A stretch of DNA of 64,000 nt from Pantoea sp. RIT-PI-b (lineage in GTDB: Bacteria; Pseudomonadota; Gammaproteobacteria; Enterobacterales; Enterobacteriaceae): the NCBI RefSeq assembly GCF_001187905.1, contig NZ_LGIS01000033.1:62001-126000 (forward strand), written 5' to 3'. The stretch's first letter is position 1, and every line of letters begins with the position of its first letter. Positions 44,458 to 53,826 of the stretch are shown in pieces. The notes beneath the pieces were generated by a model. That model saw nothing but the letters and a program-made list of their open reading frames with translations, did not search any database and was not told where the DNA came from. The position numbers and the translations under genes were made by a program.

Positions 44458-45403
44458 TTACTTCTTATCCAGCGACCAGGTCGCGCTGCGTACATCCACT
44501 TTTACCGGCAACAAGCCTACACGCGTAAAGGTGTCGGCTAATGCCTGCTGCTCAGCAAATACCTGCGGTGTCATGCGCGATGCGCCGTAAGGCAGACGTT
44601 TGATGGTGGTTTGCCAGATGGCTTTATCCAGGCCGGTTGATTTCGACAGAATGGCAGCGGCTTCGTCCTGGTTCTTATTCGCCCAATCGCTGAGTTTGCT
44701 GAGCTCGTCCACCACTTGCTTCGCGGTATCAGGATGGCCTTCGGCAAACGGACGGCTGGCAAGATAGAAGGTGTAATGCGGGACTAACCCTTCGGCGTTG
44801 CGGATTTCACGCGCATCGGCGTTCGCTTCCACTTCTGCAAGGTACGGATCCCAGATTACCCATGCATCAATCGCACCTTTCTGAAACGCCGCGCGGGCAT
44901 CGGCTGGCGGCAGATAAACTGGCGTGACATCCTTATAATTCAGTCCAGCATCTTCTAATGCTTTCACCAGCAGATAGTTCACGTCGGAGCCTTTATTCAG
45001 GCCAACACGTTTACCTTTTAAATCGGCAACGGTTTTAATCGATGAATCTTTTGGCACCACAATGGCTTCGGTTTTAGGGTTGGCGGGTGAATGGCCAAGA
45101 TAGATTAAGTCGGCTTTGGCTGCCTGAGCGAAAGCGGGTGGGGCATCGCCGGTAGCGGCCAAATCAATGCTGCCCACGTTTAATCCTTCCAGCATCTGCG
45201 GACCCGCCGGGAATTCTACCCAACGAATATTGATGCCTTCTTTTTTAAAGGTTTCATCCAGCGTGCCGCGATATTTCAGCAAGGCAAAGATATTGGCTTT
45301 TTGATAGCCGATAGTGACGGTTTCTGGCTTAGCGGCAAAGGCGTGTGCGGAGAGCAGGCCAACGCTGAGGGCTAATGCGCTCAGGACAGGAAGTTTTACT
45401 TTC
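44458..45403 (-). CDS. ssuA: Sulfonate-binding protein SsuA
   Basis: About 314 aa from the ATG at 45401-45403 (MKVKLPVLSALALSVGLLSA signal, cleavage near AFA-AK). Aliphatic sulfonate-type periplasmic binding protein: VTIGYQKANIFALLKYRG, RWVEFPAGPQMLEGL, DAPPAFAQ, KGKRVGLNKGSDVNYLL. It is strikingly similar to residues 352-643 of the sigma-54 regulator. No ssuB or ssuC gene is next to it, so it must work with an importer encoded elsewhere or with a shared one. Confidence 0.9.
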
Positions 45404-45509
45404 ATGATGTTTCTCTCGTGGTTTTTTTGCCACCTTAGCAAAGGCCTTATATAACCAATAAATAACTAATTTCGATCGCTTATAACTGATTTTTATGTGA
45501 TCCAGATCA

Positions 45510-45523
45510 TTCACTGCAATCAG
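45510..45523. repeat. Isolated iteron copy
   Basis: TTCACTGCAATCAG again, in the intergenic region upstream of ssuA, 15.5 kb from the array. Confidence 0.55.
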
Positions 45524-45669
45524 TATTCCACGCAACAAGGCGCAGATATTTCCATAGATGCCCATATAATTAGCACGGTAATAATTTGTATAACAAATCA
45601 AAATGCCATTGCGATAAGCTTCTGTCAGGATAAGTAATTCCGCTGCCTGCATAAGGTGTTACTTGTTCT

Positions 45670-47727
45670 ATGAAGTGGTTTTCACGAAGCGCAGTGCTGT
45701 TCTCTGCCAAAACCTGTCTTGCTGCCTTTCTGGCTTTTTATATCGCTCTGGAACTCAATCTCGATAAACCGGCCTGGTCACTGACTACAGTGTACGTTGC
45801 CTCACAGCTTTATTCGGGGTCGACAGTATCGAAATCGATTTTCCGCTTCTTCGGCACCGTGCTGGGCGGGCTGTTTACCCTGTTGATCTATCCCGCTACG
45901 GTGCAGGATCCGCTGCTATTTAGCCTGTGTATCTCGCTGTGGGTGGCGGTTTGCCTCTATCTTTCACTGCACGACCGCACGCCGAAAAGCTATGTGTTTA
46001 TGCTGGCAGGCTATAGCGCGGCGATCATGGGCTTTCCCGACGTGGTGTCGCCCTCGGCCATCACCTACACGGTGATTTCCCGTATTGAAGAGATCACCGT
46101 GGCGATCATTTGTAGCAGCCTGGTGCATCGGCTGCTTTGGCCGGTTTCGATGCGCAATTTGTTAGAGCAGAGCGTCAACCTGTGGTTTCAGAACGCGCGC
46201 AAGCTGTGCAGCGAACTGGTCACGGTGATGCCGGCCGATAAGTCAGTCGAGCGCGAAGATATTCTGGTGCAGATGGCCAATTATCCGCTGAATGTCGAAA
46301 CGTTAATTACCCATTGTGTCTATGAAGGCGATGCGGCTCGGCGGCTGGTGCGCTTAGTCAGCGTACAGTATCAGCACCTGTCGTATTTCATTCCTACGCT
46401 GACAGCGATTGAATCGCGCCTCAATCTGCTGGCACAGCAGCAAATCCGCTTTCCTGACTACATCGCCGAGGTGTTCCAACAGTTCTTGCTGTGGCTAAAT
46501 GGCGAGGATCAGCTGCCGGTGCGCGATAAGCTGACTGGCGCGCAACAGCAGCTGAAGCAGGCATGGCAACAGGGCAGGCTCAACAGCGAAGAGAGCATTC
46601 TGCTGATGGGTTTGCTGGAGCGCTTGCTCAATTTTGTGCGCATTGTCGATGCCTATCAAAGCGTCAGCGAGCGCGTAAGTGAGTGGACGCCAGCGGTGAA
46701 AGCCGGAAAAATGGCGCGCGCGCACAAACACGTTGATAAAGGCTTGCTGTTGCTGTCGTCGTTTACCGCCTTTATCGCCACGTTTGTGACCTGCGTATTC
46801 TGGATTGGTAGCGGCTGGGTTGATGGTGCCACCGCGCCGATGATGGCGGCCGTGCTCTGTTCCTTCTTTGCCGGAATGGACAGTCCGATTGCGCCGATGA
46901 AGTTGTTCCTTAAAGGTGTGTTGATCTCGGTGGTCATCAGCCTTCTCTACATCACCCTGCTGATTCCGCAGGCGGTCACCTTCGAAGCGCTGGTGATCTG
47001 CCTTGCGCCGGGTTTGCTGGCGCTGGGCTTGGTAATCGCCAATCCGTCGACCAACCTGATTGGTTTGATTGTCGCCACGCAAATTCCAGGCTTGATTGGC
47101 ATGAGTCACAATTTCAAACCCGATCTACAGCTTATAGTGAACGCTATTCTCTCGACGCTGGTGGGCATCGCTTTCGCGGTGGTGATTACGGCGCTGATCC
47201 GCAACAAGCGTCCGTCGTGGACCGCAAAACGCGCGGTGCGCAAAGGTATACGCGAGCTGCTGCACTTTATCGCCACGGTACGTCTAAACAGCGTCACGCT
47301 GACAGCGCGGCAGCAGTTTGTCTCGCGCACGCTGGATAAGGTCAACATTATCCTGCCGCGTAAACGTGTCGATCCGGTACCGGAGCTGATCTCTGGTGGC
47401 AATCTGATTGCTGAAGCCTGGTTGGGGGCGAACTGCTATGACTATTACACACGTCATCGCGAGCTATTACTTGCGCATCACATTGAGAGTGCGGCGATGT
47501 TTCATGAATTAAGCCAGTTTCTTAAACGTCGGCTGAAGTCGTTACAAAGCGTGCCACAACCAGAATTACTGGCGGAATTGAATACGCTGCTACTGCGGCT
47601 GGAGGCGGCGGCAATGCAGGAGAATTCGCTGTTTGCGCCGATGTTCCACCTGTTCAATATCCGCCTATCGCTGTTTCCCTCAGCGCGCTGGCCGGAAATC
47701 CCGTACAGTGCTGAGCAGGATGTTTAA
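45670..47727 (+). CDS. FUSC-family efflux protein (AaeB/YccS-like)
   Basis: 685 aa with the duplicated FUSC architecture: a block of about five helices at residues 10-155 (SAKTCLAAFLAFYIALELNL, a hallmark of AaeB), a cytoplasmic segment, and a second helix block around 355-500, followed by a cytoplasmic tail. AaeB exports p-hydroxybenzoic acid-type aromatic acids with an AaeA partner; no aaeA is adjacent. The ATG has no clear ribosome site (AAGG is about 14 nt away). Confidence 0.85.
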   Translation: MKWFSRSAVLFSAKTCLAAFLAFYIALELNLDKPAWSLTTVYVASQLYSGSTVSKSIFRFFGTVLGGLFTLLIYPATVQDPLLFSLCISLWVAVCLYLSLHDRTPKSYVFMLAGYSAAIMGFPDVVSPSAITYTVISRIEEITVAIICSSLVHRLLWPVSMRNLLEQSVNLWFQNARKLCSELVTVMPADKSVEREDILVQMANYPLNVETLITHCVYEGDAARRLVRLVSVQYQHLSYFIPTLTAIESRLNLLAQQQIRFPDYIAEVFQQFLLWLNGEDQLPVRDKLTGAQQQLKQAWQQGRLNSEESILLMGLLERLLNFVRIVDAYQSVSERVSEWTPAVKAGKMARAHKHVDKGLLLLSSFTAFIATFVTCVFWIGSGWVDGATAPMMAAVLCSFFAGMDSPIAPMKLFLKGVLISVVISLLYITLLIPQAVTFEALVICLAPGLLALGLVIANPSTNLIGLIVATQIPGLIGMSHNFKPDLQLIVNAILSTLVGIAFAVVITALIRNKRPSWTAKRAVRKGIRELLHFIATVRLNSVTLTARQQFVSRTLDKVNIILPRKRVDPVPELISGGNLIAEAWLGANCYDYYTRHRELLLAHHIESAAMFHELSQFLKRRLKSLQSVPQPELLAELNTLLLRLEAAAMQENSLFAPMFHLFNIRLSLFPSARWPEIPYSAEQDV

Positions 47728-47742
47728 AACGGAGTTAAGCAG

Positions 47743-48432
47743 ATGAAAGTGATCGGATTAATTGGCGGGATGAGCTGGGAATCTACCGCGCTCTATTACC
47801 GCATTATCAATGAACAGGTAAAACAGCAGTTGGGCGGTTTGCACTCTGCACGCAGCCTGATGTACAGCGTCGATTTCCATGAGATCGAAAAGTTGCAGGC
47901 CGCGGGTGAATGGCAAAAGGCGGGTGAAATTCTGGCAGCTGCCGCCATTAGCCTTGAGAAGGGCGGGGCGGATTTCATCGTGCTTTGCACCAATACTATG
48001 CACAAAGTGGCGCAGCAGATTACAGATGCGGTGAATATTCCGCTGCTGCATATCGCTGATGCTACGGCGCAGCGTATTCGGCAGGTTGGTGTGAAAAAGG
48101 TGGGTTTGCTGGCGACAGCGTTCACCATGGAGCAGGAATTCTACAAAGGTCGGCTTCATCGCTCGGGAATTGAGGTGTTGGTGCCTGAAGCAGCAGAACG
48201 CAAAGTGGTGCACGACATCATCTATCAGGAGCTGTGTCTTGGCGTGATCCGCAACGAATCGCGGGCGCGTTATCGCGAGATTATCGCTGGGCTGGTGGTG
48301 CAAGGTGCCGAAGCCATCATTCTCGGATGCACTGAAATCACCCTGTTGGTGAAGCCCGAAGATGCCAGCGTGCCGCTGTTTGATACCACGTTGATTCATG
48401 CTGAAGATGCGGTAAAGCTGGCGCTATCGTAG
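47743..48432 (+). CDS. Aspartate/glutamate racemase family protein (YgeA-like)
   Basis: 229 aa, 15 bp after the FUSC gene. The two catalytic cysteines are visible: FIVLCTNTMHK near residue 82 and IILGCTEITLL near residue 195, with the N-terminal GLIGGMSWESTA loop. YgeA-type enzymes racemise amino acids broadly. It is likely cotranscribed with the FUSC gene or read from its own weak promoter. Confidence 0.88.
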   Translation: MKVIGLIGGMSWESTALYYRIINEQVKQQLGGLHSARSLMYSVDFHEIEKLQAAGEWQKAGEILAAAAISLEKGGADFIVLCTNTMHKVAQQITDAVNIPLLHIADATAQRIRQVGVKKVGLLATAFTMEQEFYKGRLHRSGIEVLVPEAAERKVVHDIIYQELCLGVIRNESRARYREIIAGLVVQGAEAIILGCTEITLLVKPEDASVPLFDTTLIHAEDAVKLALS

Positions 48433-48600
48433 GGTCGTCATTCATGGCGTAATGCTTGTCAGTTAGAGATGAAAACCCCTATCGAGCGCACACATTGTAG
48501 CGGCGCCATTCATTGCGCGATTAATCGCGCCGCTACGCAATGTGCGGTGTGTTGATGCGGCGCTTCACTGATCGGTAGCAGGCGATTCATGGCGACCTGG
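48428..48600. repeat. Cluster of palindromic intergenic repeats
   Basis: Three hairpins in the gap between the racemase gene and the convergent deaminase gene: GTAGGGTCGTCATTCATGGCG (48428-48449, in the same family as 14825), a larger dyad with arms GTAGCGGCGC and GCGCCGCTAC (48497-48536) and outer complementary CACACATTG/CAATGTGCGGTGTG, and AGGCGATTCATGGCGACCT (48580-48600). Confidence 0.55.
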
Positions 48601-48620
48601 TTAACTACCGATCAATCTCC

Positions 48621-49892
48621 TCAAAATGCTGTTTCCAGTGAATCTGTGACGCAATAATCATCATCCACCAGCGGCAGATAGCGCCATTTATCGAAGGCAG
48701 TGCACGGATGCGAAATACCGCAGCCTACCCAATCGCCGACTTGCAGCTTTTCGTCGTCTGGCAGCAGTAAATACGCGTGTTGATCGTTAACGTCGCTGAT
48801 GCGCAGGTGAGTCGCCGCGCGCGGTGCACTGCCATCGGCATTCCGGATCCATAAAGGATTGGGTAAATCCTGGTCGAAAGGCACATCGCGACGACCAAAA
48901 TCCACGAAGGCTAATCCCGGTTCGGGACGTGATAACACGCGGCCCCAAATCTCGAGCGCAGCGTCAAAATGATGGCTTGCGCCCGGCTGGGCAAAGGGTG
49001 CAATGCGTGCGTACAGTCCGCTATCGTGCGCCATATAAGCACCGGAGCGAATCAGCGGCGTCATCGGCAGCGGCAGTTTGGCGGCAGTAAAACACGCTGT
49101 CACCACATCAAACCAGGCACCGCCACCGGCGCTGAGAATAATATGATCGCTGCTAAATAGCTGCTTTTCGGCCAGCAGTTCTGCAGTAGCGATCATCATC
49201 TGGCAGTAATCTTTGACTCGCTGAATACCTGCCGCATCGCGCCCTGCGCCCAGCGCGCCTTCATAACCGGCTACGCCAACCAGCTTGAGCGCAGGGCAGG
49301 CGGCGATGGCTTTTGCGATCGCCACCGCGTCCTGCGGGGAACGGCAACCGGTACGCCCGCCGCTGACTGACATCTCCAGCAGTACCGAGATCTGGCTATC
49401 GCCAAGATGTTGTGCCAGCAGTTTTACGCCTTGCAGTGAATCGACGTAGCAGAGGAAACCGTGATCGGGATGCTGCCGTTGCCACTGCGCGATCCAGCGA
49501 ATGCCCGCCGGATCGACCAATTGATTGGCAAGAAACACATTTCGAATGCCGAACTGCCGCAGTGCACGCACCTGCGCCGGCGTTGCCGCCCCCAAACCCC
49601 AGGCGCCGCCTTCGGTGATAGCGCGGCGTAGAATGGCCGGAGACATCGAGGTTTTACCGTGTGCAGCCAGCAGCACACCGTTTTCGCGGCAGAAGGCCGC
49701 CAGCTGACGCAGATTATTCTCCAGCGCTGACTGCTTCATGATCATCAGCGGAGAAAATACCGCATCGCTGCTCAGCACCGCTGTACCGAGAGCCAGCGGC
49801 GTATCGCCGGCGCCGGCTACCGATTTAAAACGGGGGGCGGGCTGTTGTGCATCGAGCAAACCTTCTGCCTGCAGTGGAAAACGAATCGACAT
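48621..49892 (-). CDS. Amino-acid deaminase/D-threonine aldolase-type PLP enzyme
   Basis: 423 aa. Alanine-racemase-like PLP barrel with the Schiff-base lysine in AAHGKTSMSPAI near residue 83, and the metal-binding pair in the C-terminal GCGISHPCTAFDKWR (His, Cys) typical of the D-serine dehydratase/D-threonine aldolase group. It ends the operon of an amino-acid importer and RidA, so a D-hydroxyamino acid is a reasonable substrate. The dehydratase reaction would yield enamines that RidA hydrolyses. Confidence 0.87.
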   Translation of the reverse strand: MSIRFPLQAEGLLDAQQPAPRFKSVAGAGDTPLALGTAVLSSDAVFSPLMIMKQSALENNLRQLAAFCRENGVLLAAHGKTSMSPAILRRAITEGGAWGLGAATPAQVRALRQFGIRNVFLANQLVDPAGIRWIAQWQRQHPDHGFLCYVDSLQGVKLLAQHLGDSQISVLLEMSVSGGRTGCRSPQDAVAIAKAIAACPALKLVGVAGYEGALGAGRDAAGIQRVKDYCQMMIATAELLAEKQLFSSDHIILSAGGGAWFDVVTACFTAAKLPLPMTPLIRSGAYMAHDSGLYARIAPFAQPGASHHFDAALEIWGRVLSRPEPGLAFVDFGRRDVPFDQDLPNPLWIRNADGSAPRAATHLRISDVNDQHAYLLLPDDEKLQVGDWVGCGISHPCTAFDKWRYLPLVDDDYCVTDSLETAF

Positions 49893-49901
49893 AGCTCCTC
49901 C

Positions 49902-50639
49902 TTAATGCTCAAGTACGCGGGACAAAAACTGCTGGGTGCGCGGATTCTCCGGATTAACGAAAATCTGCTCGGGCGAACCCTGTTCAGCAATCACGCCTTG
50001 ATCCATAAACACCACGCGGTCGGCGGTTTTACGCGCAAAGCCCATTTCGTGCGTGACCACCACCATCGTCATGCCTTCGCGCGCCAGGCTGCGCATCACT
50101 TCCATCACTTCACCCACCAATTCCGGATCCAATGCCGAGGTGGCTTCATCGAAGAACATGATTTTCGGCTCCACCGCCAGCGCGCGGGCAATCGCTACGC
50201 GCTGCTGCTGCCCGCCGGAGAGTTGTGCCGGATAGTGATGCGCGCGTTCAGCGAGCCCAACGCGCGTCAACGCAGCCATACCGCGTTTGTTGGCTTCGGC
50301 TTCTGACAGCTTTTGCGCTTTGATCAGCGCCAGCGTGACGTTGCCGAGCGCGGTTTTATGCGGGAAGAGATTGAACTGCTGGAACACCATGCCGACGTGA
50401 CCGCAGATTTCGCTGGCACGCTTGCGTTCGTGCAGCGGCACTGCGTTAACCCAAACTTCGCCGCCGTCGGCCACTTCCAGCCCGCTCATAATACGCAGTA
50501 CGGTACTTTTGCCGGAACCGGAGGCGCCAATCAGCACCAGCACTTCTCCCGGCGAAACATCAAGGCTGATCTCTTTCAATACCTGGGTTGAGCCAAAAGA
50601 TTTGGTGATCCGGCTCAGCGTAATGGCGGATTTGCTCAT
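49902..50639 (-). CDS. Amino-acid ABC transporter ATPase (GlnQ type)
   Basis: 245 aa from the ATG at 50637-50639 (AGGAG upstream). GASGSGKS, the Q-loop in VFQQFNLFPHKTAL, LSGGQQQRVAIARAL, Walker B IMFFDEATSALDPE and the switch VTHEMGFARK. It has a 4-nt overlap with the permease gene. ATPase of a second polar amino-acid importer, distinct from that at 2409. Confidence 0.9.
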   Translation of the reverse strand: MSKSAITLSRITKSFGSTQVLKEISLDVSPGEVLVLIGASGSGKSTVLRIMSGLEVADGGEVWVNAVPLHERKRASEICGHVGMVFQQFNLFPHKTALGNVTLALIKAQKLSEAEANKRGMAALTRVGLAERAHHYPAQLSGGQQQRVAIARALAVEPKIMFFDEATSALDPELVGEVMEVMRSLAREGMTMVVVTHEMGFARKTADRVVFMDQGVIAEQGSPEQIFVNPENPRTQQFLSRVLEH

Positions 50640-51280
50640 GAAATTTGGCTCCTGGTTTGATGATGTTGTACCCAACGGGAAAGCGGGAAGCAGATGGCGA
50701 AATAGAGCAGGGCCACCAGGCCATAAACCACCACCGGCTGGCCGATACGATCGACAATCGCCTGGCCCTGATGCATCAGTTCGGACATGCCGATCATGCT
50801 GACAATCGAGGTGTCTTTAATCAGCGAAAGATATTGACCCGCCAGCGGCGGCAGCACGATGCCGCGCGTTTGCGGCAGGATGACGTTGATAAACGTCTGG
50901 CGCTTTGACAGCCCAAGAATCCATGACACTTCCCACTGGCCTTTCGGCACCGCTTCAATGCCGGCACGAAATACTTCGGCGATATACGCGCCTTGATAGA
51001 TGCTCAGGCCCAGAATCCCGGCGGCAAACAGGTTGATGTCATAGCCAAAATAGGCCACACCGAAGTAGATGAACATCAGCGTGATCAGCACCGGCGTACC
51101 GCGAAACAGTTCGGTGTAGATAACAGCGATTTGTTTGGCAACCGGCAAGCGGCTGGTGCGCAGCACCGCAGCCAGTAGGCCGAGTAGCGTACTGCCAATA
51201 ATTGCGGCGAAGGACAGCAGTAGCGTGATACCCAATCCTTTCAACAGAATCGGTAACGAACTGAAAATGAGGTCATTCAT
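50636..51280 (-). CDS. Amino-acid ABC transporter permease
   Basis: 214 aa with about five helices. It shows the family EAA loop QWEVSWILGLSKRQTFINVILPQ in residues 130-152 and LSLIKDTSIVSMIGMSEL after it. It overlaps the neighbouring genes by 4 nt on both sides. Confidence 0.88.
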   Translation of the reverse strand: MNDLIFSSLPILLKGLGITLLLSFAAIIGSTLLGLLAAVLRTSRLPVAKQIAVIYTELFRGTPVLITLMFIYFGVAYFGYDINLFAAGILGLSIYQGAYIAEVFRAGIEAVPKGQWEVSWILGLSKRQTFINVILPQTRGIVLPPLAGQYLSLIKDTSIVSMIGMSELMHQGQAIVDRIGQPVVVYGLVALLYFAICFPLSRWVQHHQTRSQIS

Positions 51281-52014
51281 AGCGCGTTCTCCCGCTTCAT
51301 CGGATTAGTCAGCCATTTTCTTGCCCACCACCAGGCGGACTTTTTTACTGGTGTCACCAGCGGCGGGTGGAACATGCGCCGTCCTGCAACCGTGCCCAAC
51401 CATGAGAACAAATTACTCAACACCAGATAGACCAGCGCAACCACGCTGAAGGTTTGGATATACAGCAGCGTCCGTGCGTTGATTACCGTGGCGGTGCCGG
51501 TCAGTTCTGGCAGCGCAATCGCTGACAAAAGTGAGGTGCCGAGCAGTAGTTGAATCAGGTTGTTGATGATGGCCGGCCACACCGCGCGGGCCGCCTGTGG
51601 CAGCACGACGGTGACAAACACCTGACGACGCGGAATACCCAGCACCCATGCGGCTTCGAGCTGGCCTTTCGGCACCGACTGAATACCCGCACGGAAGGTT
51701 TCGGAGAGATACGCACCGACGTTTATCCCCAGCGCCAGTACACCTGCGGTAAACGCGCTCATGGTGATGCCGAGCGAAGGCAGGCCAAAGAAGATGATGA
51801 AAATCTGCAATAGCACCGGTGTATTACGGATGAACTCCACATAGCAGTGGCTGAGCCAGCGCAGCGGCGCCAGCGGCGACGATTTTGCCAGCGCAGACAG
51901 CAAGCCGAGAACGACCGCCAGCCCGAACGCCAGCAGCGTCACCTGCAGGGTCAGCCATGCGGCTTCGAAGAAGGTGTCGGCATAGCGCCACAGGGTTAGC
52001 CATTGATAACTCAT
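51277..52014 (-). CDS. Amino-acid ABC transporter permease
   Basis: 245 aa of the same family. EAA loop KGQLEAAWVLGIPRRQVFVT near residues 135-155; the final C-terminal stretch PLVTPVKKSAWWWARKWL is basic and cytoplasmic. Partner of the permease at 50636. Confidence 0.88.
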   Translation of the reverse strand: MSYQWLTLWRYADTFFEAAWLTLQVTLLAFGLAVVLGLLSALAKSSPLAPLRWLSHCYVEFIRNTPVLLQIFIIFFGLPSLGITMSAFTAGVLALGINVGAYLSETFRAGIQSVPKGQLEAAWVLGIPRRQVFVTVVLPQAARAVWPAIINNLIQLLLGTSLLSAIALPELTGTATVINARTLLYIQTFSVVALVYLVLSNLFSWLGTVAGRRMFHPPLVTPVKKSAWWWARKWLTNPMKRENAL

Positions 52015-52063
52015 GGTTCTGCTCCTTGGGGCGGCGCAGCATCAACTGCCGCGCCGCGTGCCA

Positions 52064-52900
52064 TCAAAATTGCGGATTCAGCGGGTAGCGCGGTTTGTTA
52101 CCAAACCATTTCTGATACAGCTGGGCGTTTTCGCCAGAGGCGTTAATTTCAAACAGGAATTCGTTTAGATAGTTGGTCCACACCTGGTCACCCTGTTTCA
52201 CGCCGAAAGCGTTGTACTCCAGCGGGACCAGCGCTTCGTTGGTGACGGTTAAGGTGGGGTCGAGCTTGGCCTGATAGGCGAGGAAGTTGTTATCCTCGAT
52301 CATCGCATCGGCCTGGCCCTTCTTCACCGCGAGAATCGCCGCCTGCGATGAGTCATATTCCTGAATCTTCACGTCGATACCCAGGTTGCGCACTTCGTCG
52401 CCGTTGGTCGAGCCTTTCACTGTGGCAATGGTTTTGCCGCCCATGTCGTGGGCCGATTGAATGCCGCTATTTTTGCGTACCAGCATCGCTTCACTGGCCA
52501 CCACATACGGATGGGTGAAACCAATCTCTTTGGCGCGCTCCAGATTGCGAGTGAAATTACAGAACACGACATCCACTTTATTGGTTTGCAGATTAGGAAT
52601 ACGGTTGGCGCTGGTGGTATTGACCATTTCCAGCTTCACGCCCATCTCTTTGGCCAGCGCTTTGGCAAGGTCAACATCGTAGCCATCCGGGTTGCCGTCT
52701 TTATCGTAAAAACCAAACGGTGCGAAGCTCAGGCAATCACCCACGCGCAAGGTGCCACGCTGCAATACGCTTTGCAGGGCCGATTGCGGTGCCGCACCGG
52801 CTTCTTTTTTTTCTTCCGTTGGCGTACAACCCGCCACAGTCAGTAATACCAGCGCACTGGCTACCGCCTTGACGCCTGTTTTTAGCGATGTTGTTTTCAT
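52064..52900 (-). CDS. Amino-acid-binding lipoprotein (SBP family 3)
   Basis: 278 aa. The signal sequence ends in the lipobox LTVAGC (Cys near 25), so it is a lipoprotein rather than a soluble periplasmic protein. Family 3 landmarks are GTLRVGDCLSFAPFGFYDK and GYDVDLAKALAKEMGVKLE. It is separated from the RidA gene by 142 bp and probably has the same promoter. Confidence 0.88.
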   Translation of the reverse strand: MKTTSLKTGVKAVASALVLLTVAGCTPTEEKKEAGAAPQSALQSVLQRGTLRVGDCLSFAPFGFYDKDGNPDGYDVDLAKALAKEMGVKLEMVNTTSANRIPNLQTNKVDVVFCNFTRNLERAKEIGFTHPYVVASEAMLVRKNSGIQSAHDMGGKTIATVKGSTNGDEVRNLGIDVKIQEYDSSQAAILAVKKGQADAMIEDNNFLAYQAKLDPTLTVTNEALVPLEYNAFGVKQGDQVWTNYLNEFLFEINASGENAQLYQKWFGNKPRYPLNPQF

Positions 52901-53042
52901 ATCTATGCTCTCTTAAAAAATTTTGACGAGACGGCTTATTGCCGTTATTCAACAGCAAAATAGAAAGGCATCAATTAATAACAGGCTGTCCTGGTGTGAC
53001 CGCGGAAAGTAAAATTTCGCCAGCCTGATTTAACGGTAATAA

Positions 53043-53435
53043 TTATTTACGGTCGGCGCGGAAACATTTCATATCTACTTCAACTTTGCAGTCGACGACC
53101 AAATCCTGCACGCTACAAATACGCGCTGGCGGATTGCCACTGAATATCTCACTGAACACTTTATTGAATGAACTGAAATAGCGTGCGTCGGTTAATACGG
53201 CAGTAACGTGTACCACATCTTCTACACGGTAACCGGCTTCGCGCATGATGGTCAGGCAGTTCTCGAAGGCTAGCTGCGTCTGTTCGATGATGCCGCCTTC
53301 TACCACTTCACCGTCGCGCATCGGGGTTTGGCCGGAGATATAGAGCCAGCCATCAGCCTCAACTGCCCGAGCGAACGGTAATTTTTGCCCGCCGGTTCCT
53401 GTTCCGCCTTCAACGCCATAACGTTTAATCGTCAT
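53043..53435 (-). CDS. RidA-family enamine/imine deaminase
   Basis: 130 aa from the ATG at 53433-53435. RidA/YjgF fold; the substrate-anchoring arginine lies in PPARICSVQDLVVDCKVEVDM. RidA hydrolyses reactive enamine intermediates from PLP dehydratases, and the operon includes such an enzyme. It is the first gene of the operon and divergent from an IclR regulator. Confidence 0.87.
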   Translation of the reverse strand: MTIKRYGVEGGTGTGGQKLPFARAVEADGWLYISGQTPMRDGEVVEGGIIEQTQLAFENCLTIMREAGYRVEDVVHVTAVLTDARYFSSFNKVFSEIFSGNPPARICSVQDLVVDCKVEVDMKCFRADRK

Positions 53436-53826
53436 TCCCTTCTGCTCCTTTTTGCGCATGGACGCGCATTCTGTGTTGTCTGGTATATCAGACTGTTATC
53501 TGCAATACCGGATAGGGCAAGATTTGCACAGGACGTTTTCATTTGCAATATGTGAAAGGCTATTTAATTTTTTGTGATGCCGTCGGGATCGCAAAATAAA
53601 ACTCTGTGAGTAAGAATTAAAAATTATAGTGTGATGGCTATCGTGATTTTATAAAAATCGTAGAGATGCAATGCGCCATAATGAGGCCCCAAAACTGAAC
53701 GCATTAATAAAGTGGTCATAATTAATTTTTATTTAATCCGGGATGGGTAAAAGCAGGTGTGCGGTGTATGATGTTTTTCTTTTATCGCCTTAACTATTGG
53801 TATCAGTGCAACAGGAGAGTGAGTGT
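53436..53826. promoter_or_regulatory. Divergent control region of the RidA operon and the IclR gene
   Basis: 391 bp with no credible gene. An IclR-type inverted site TCTGGTATATCAGA occurs at 53479-53492, close to the RidA start. The region from 53540 to 53760 is AT-rich and should contain the iclR promoter. Confidence 0.5.

Noticed and set aside
46495..47109. Long antisense frame of 204 codons
   Set aside because: It lies entirely within the FUSC gene and its translation is low-complexity and charged without any family resemblance.
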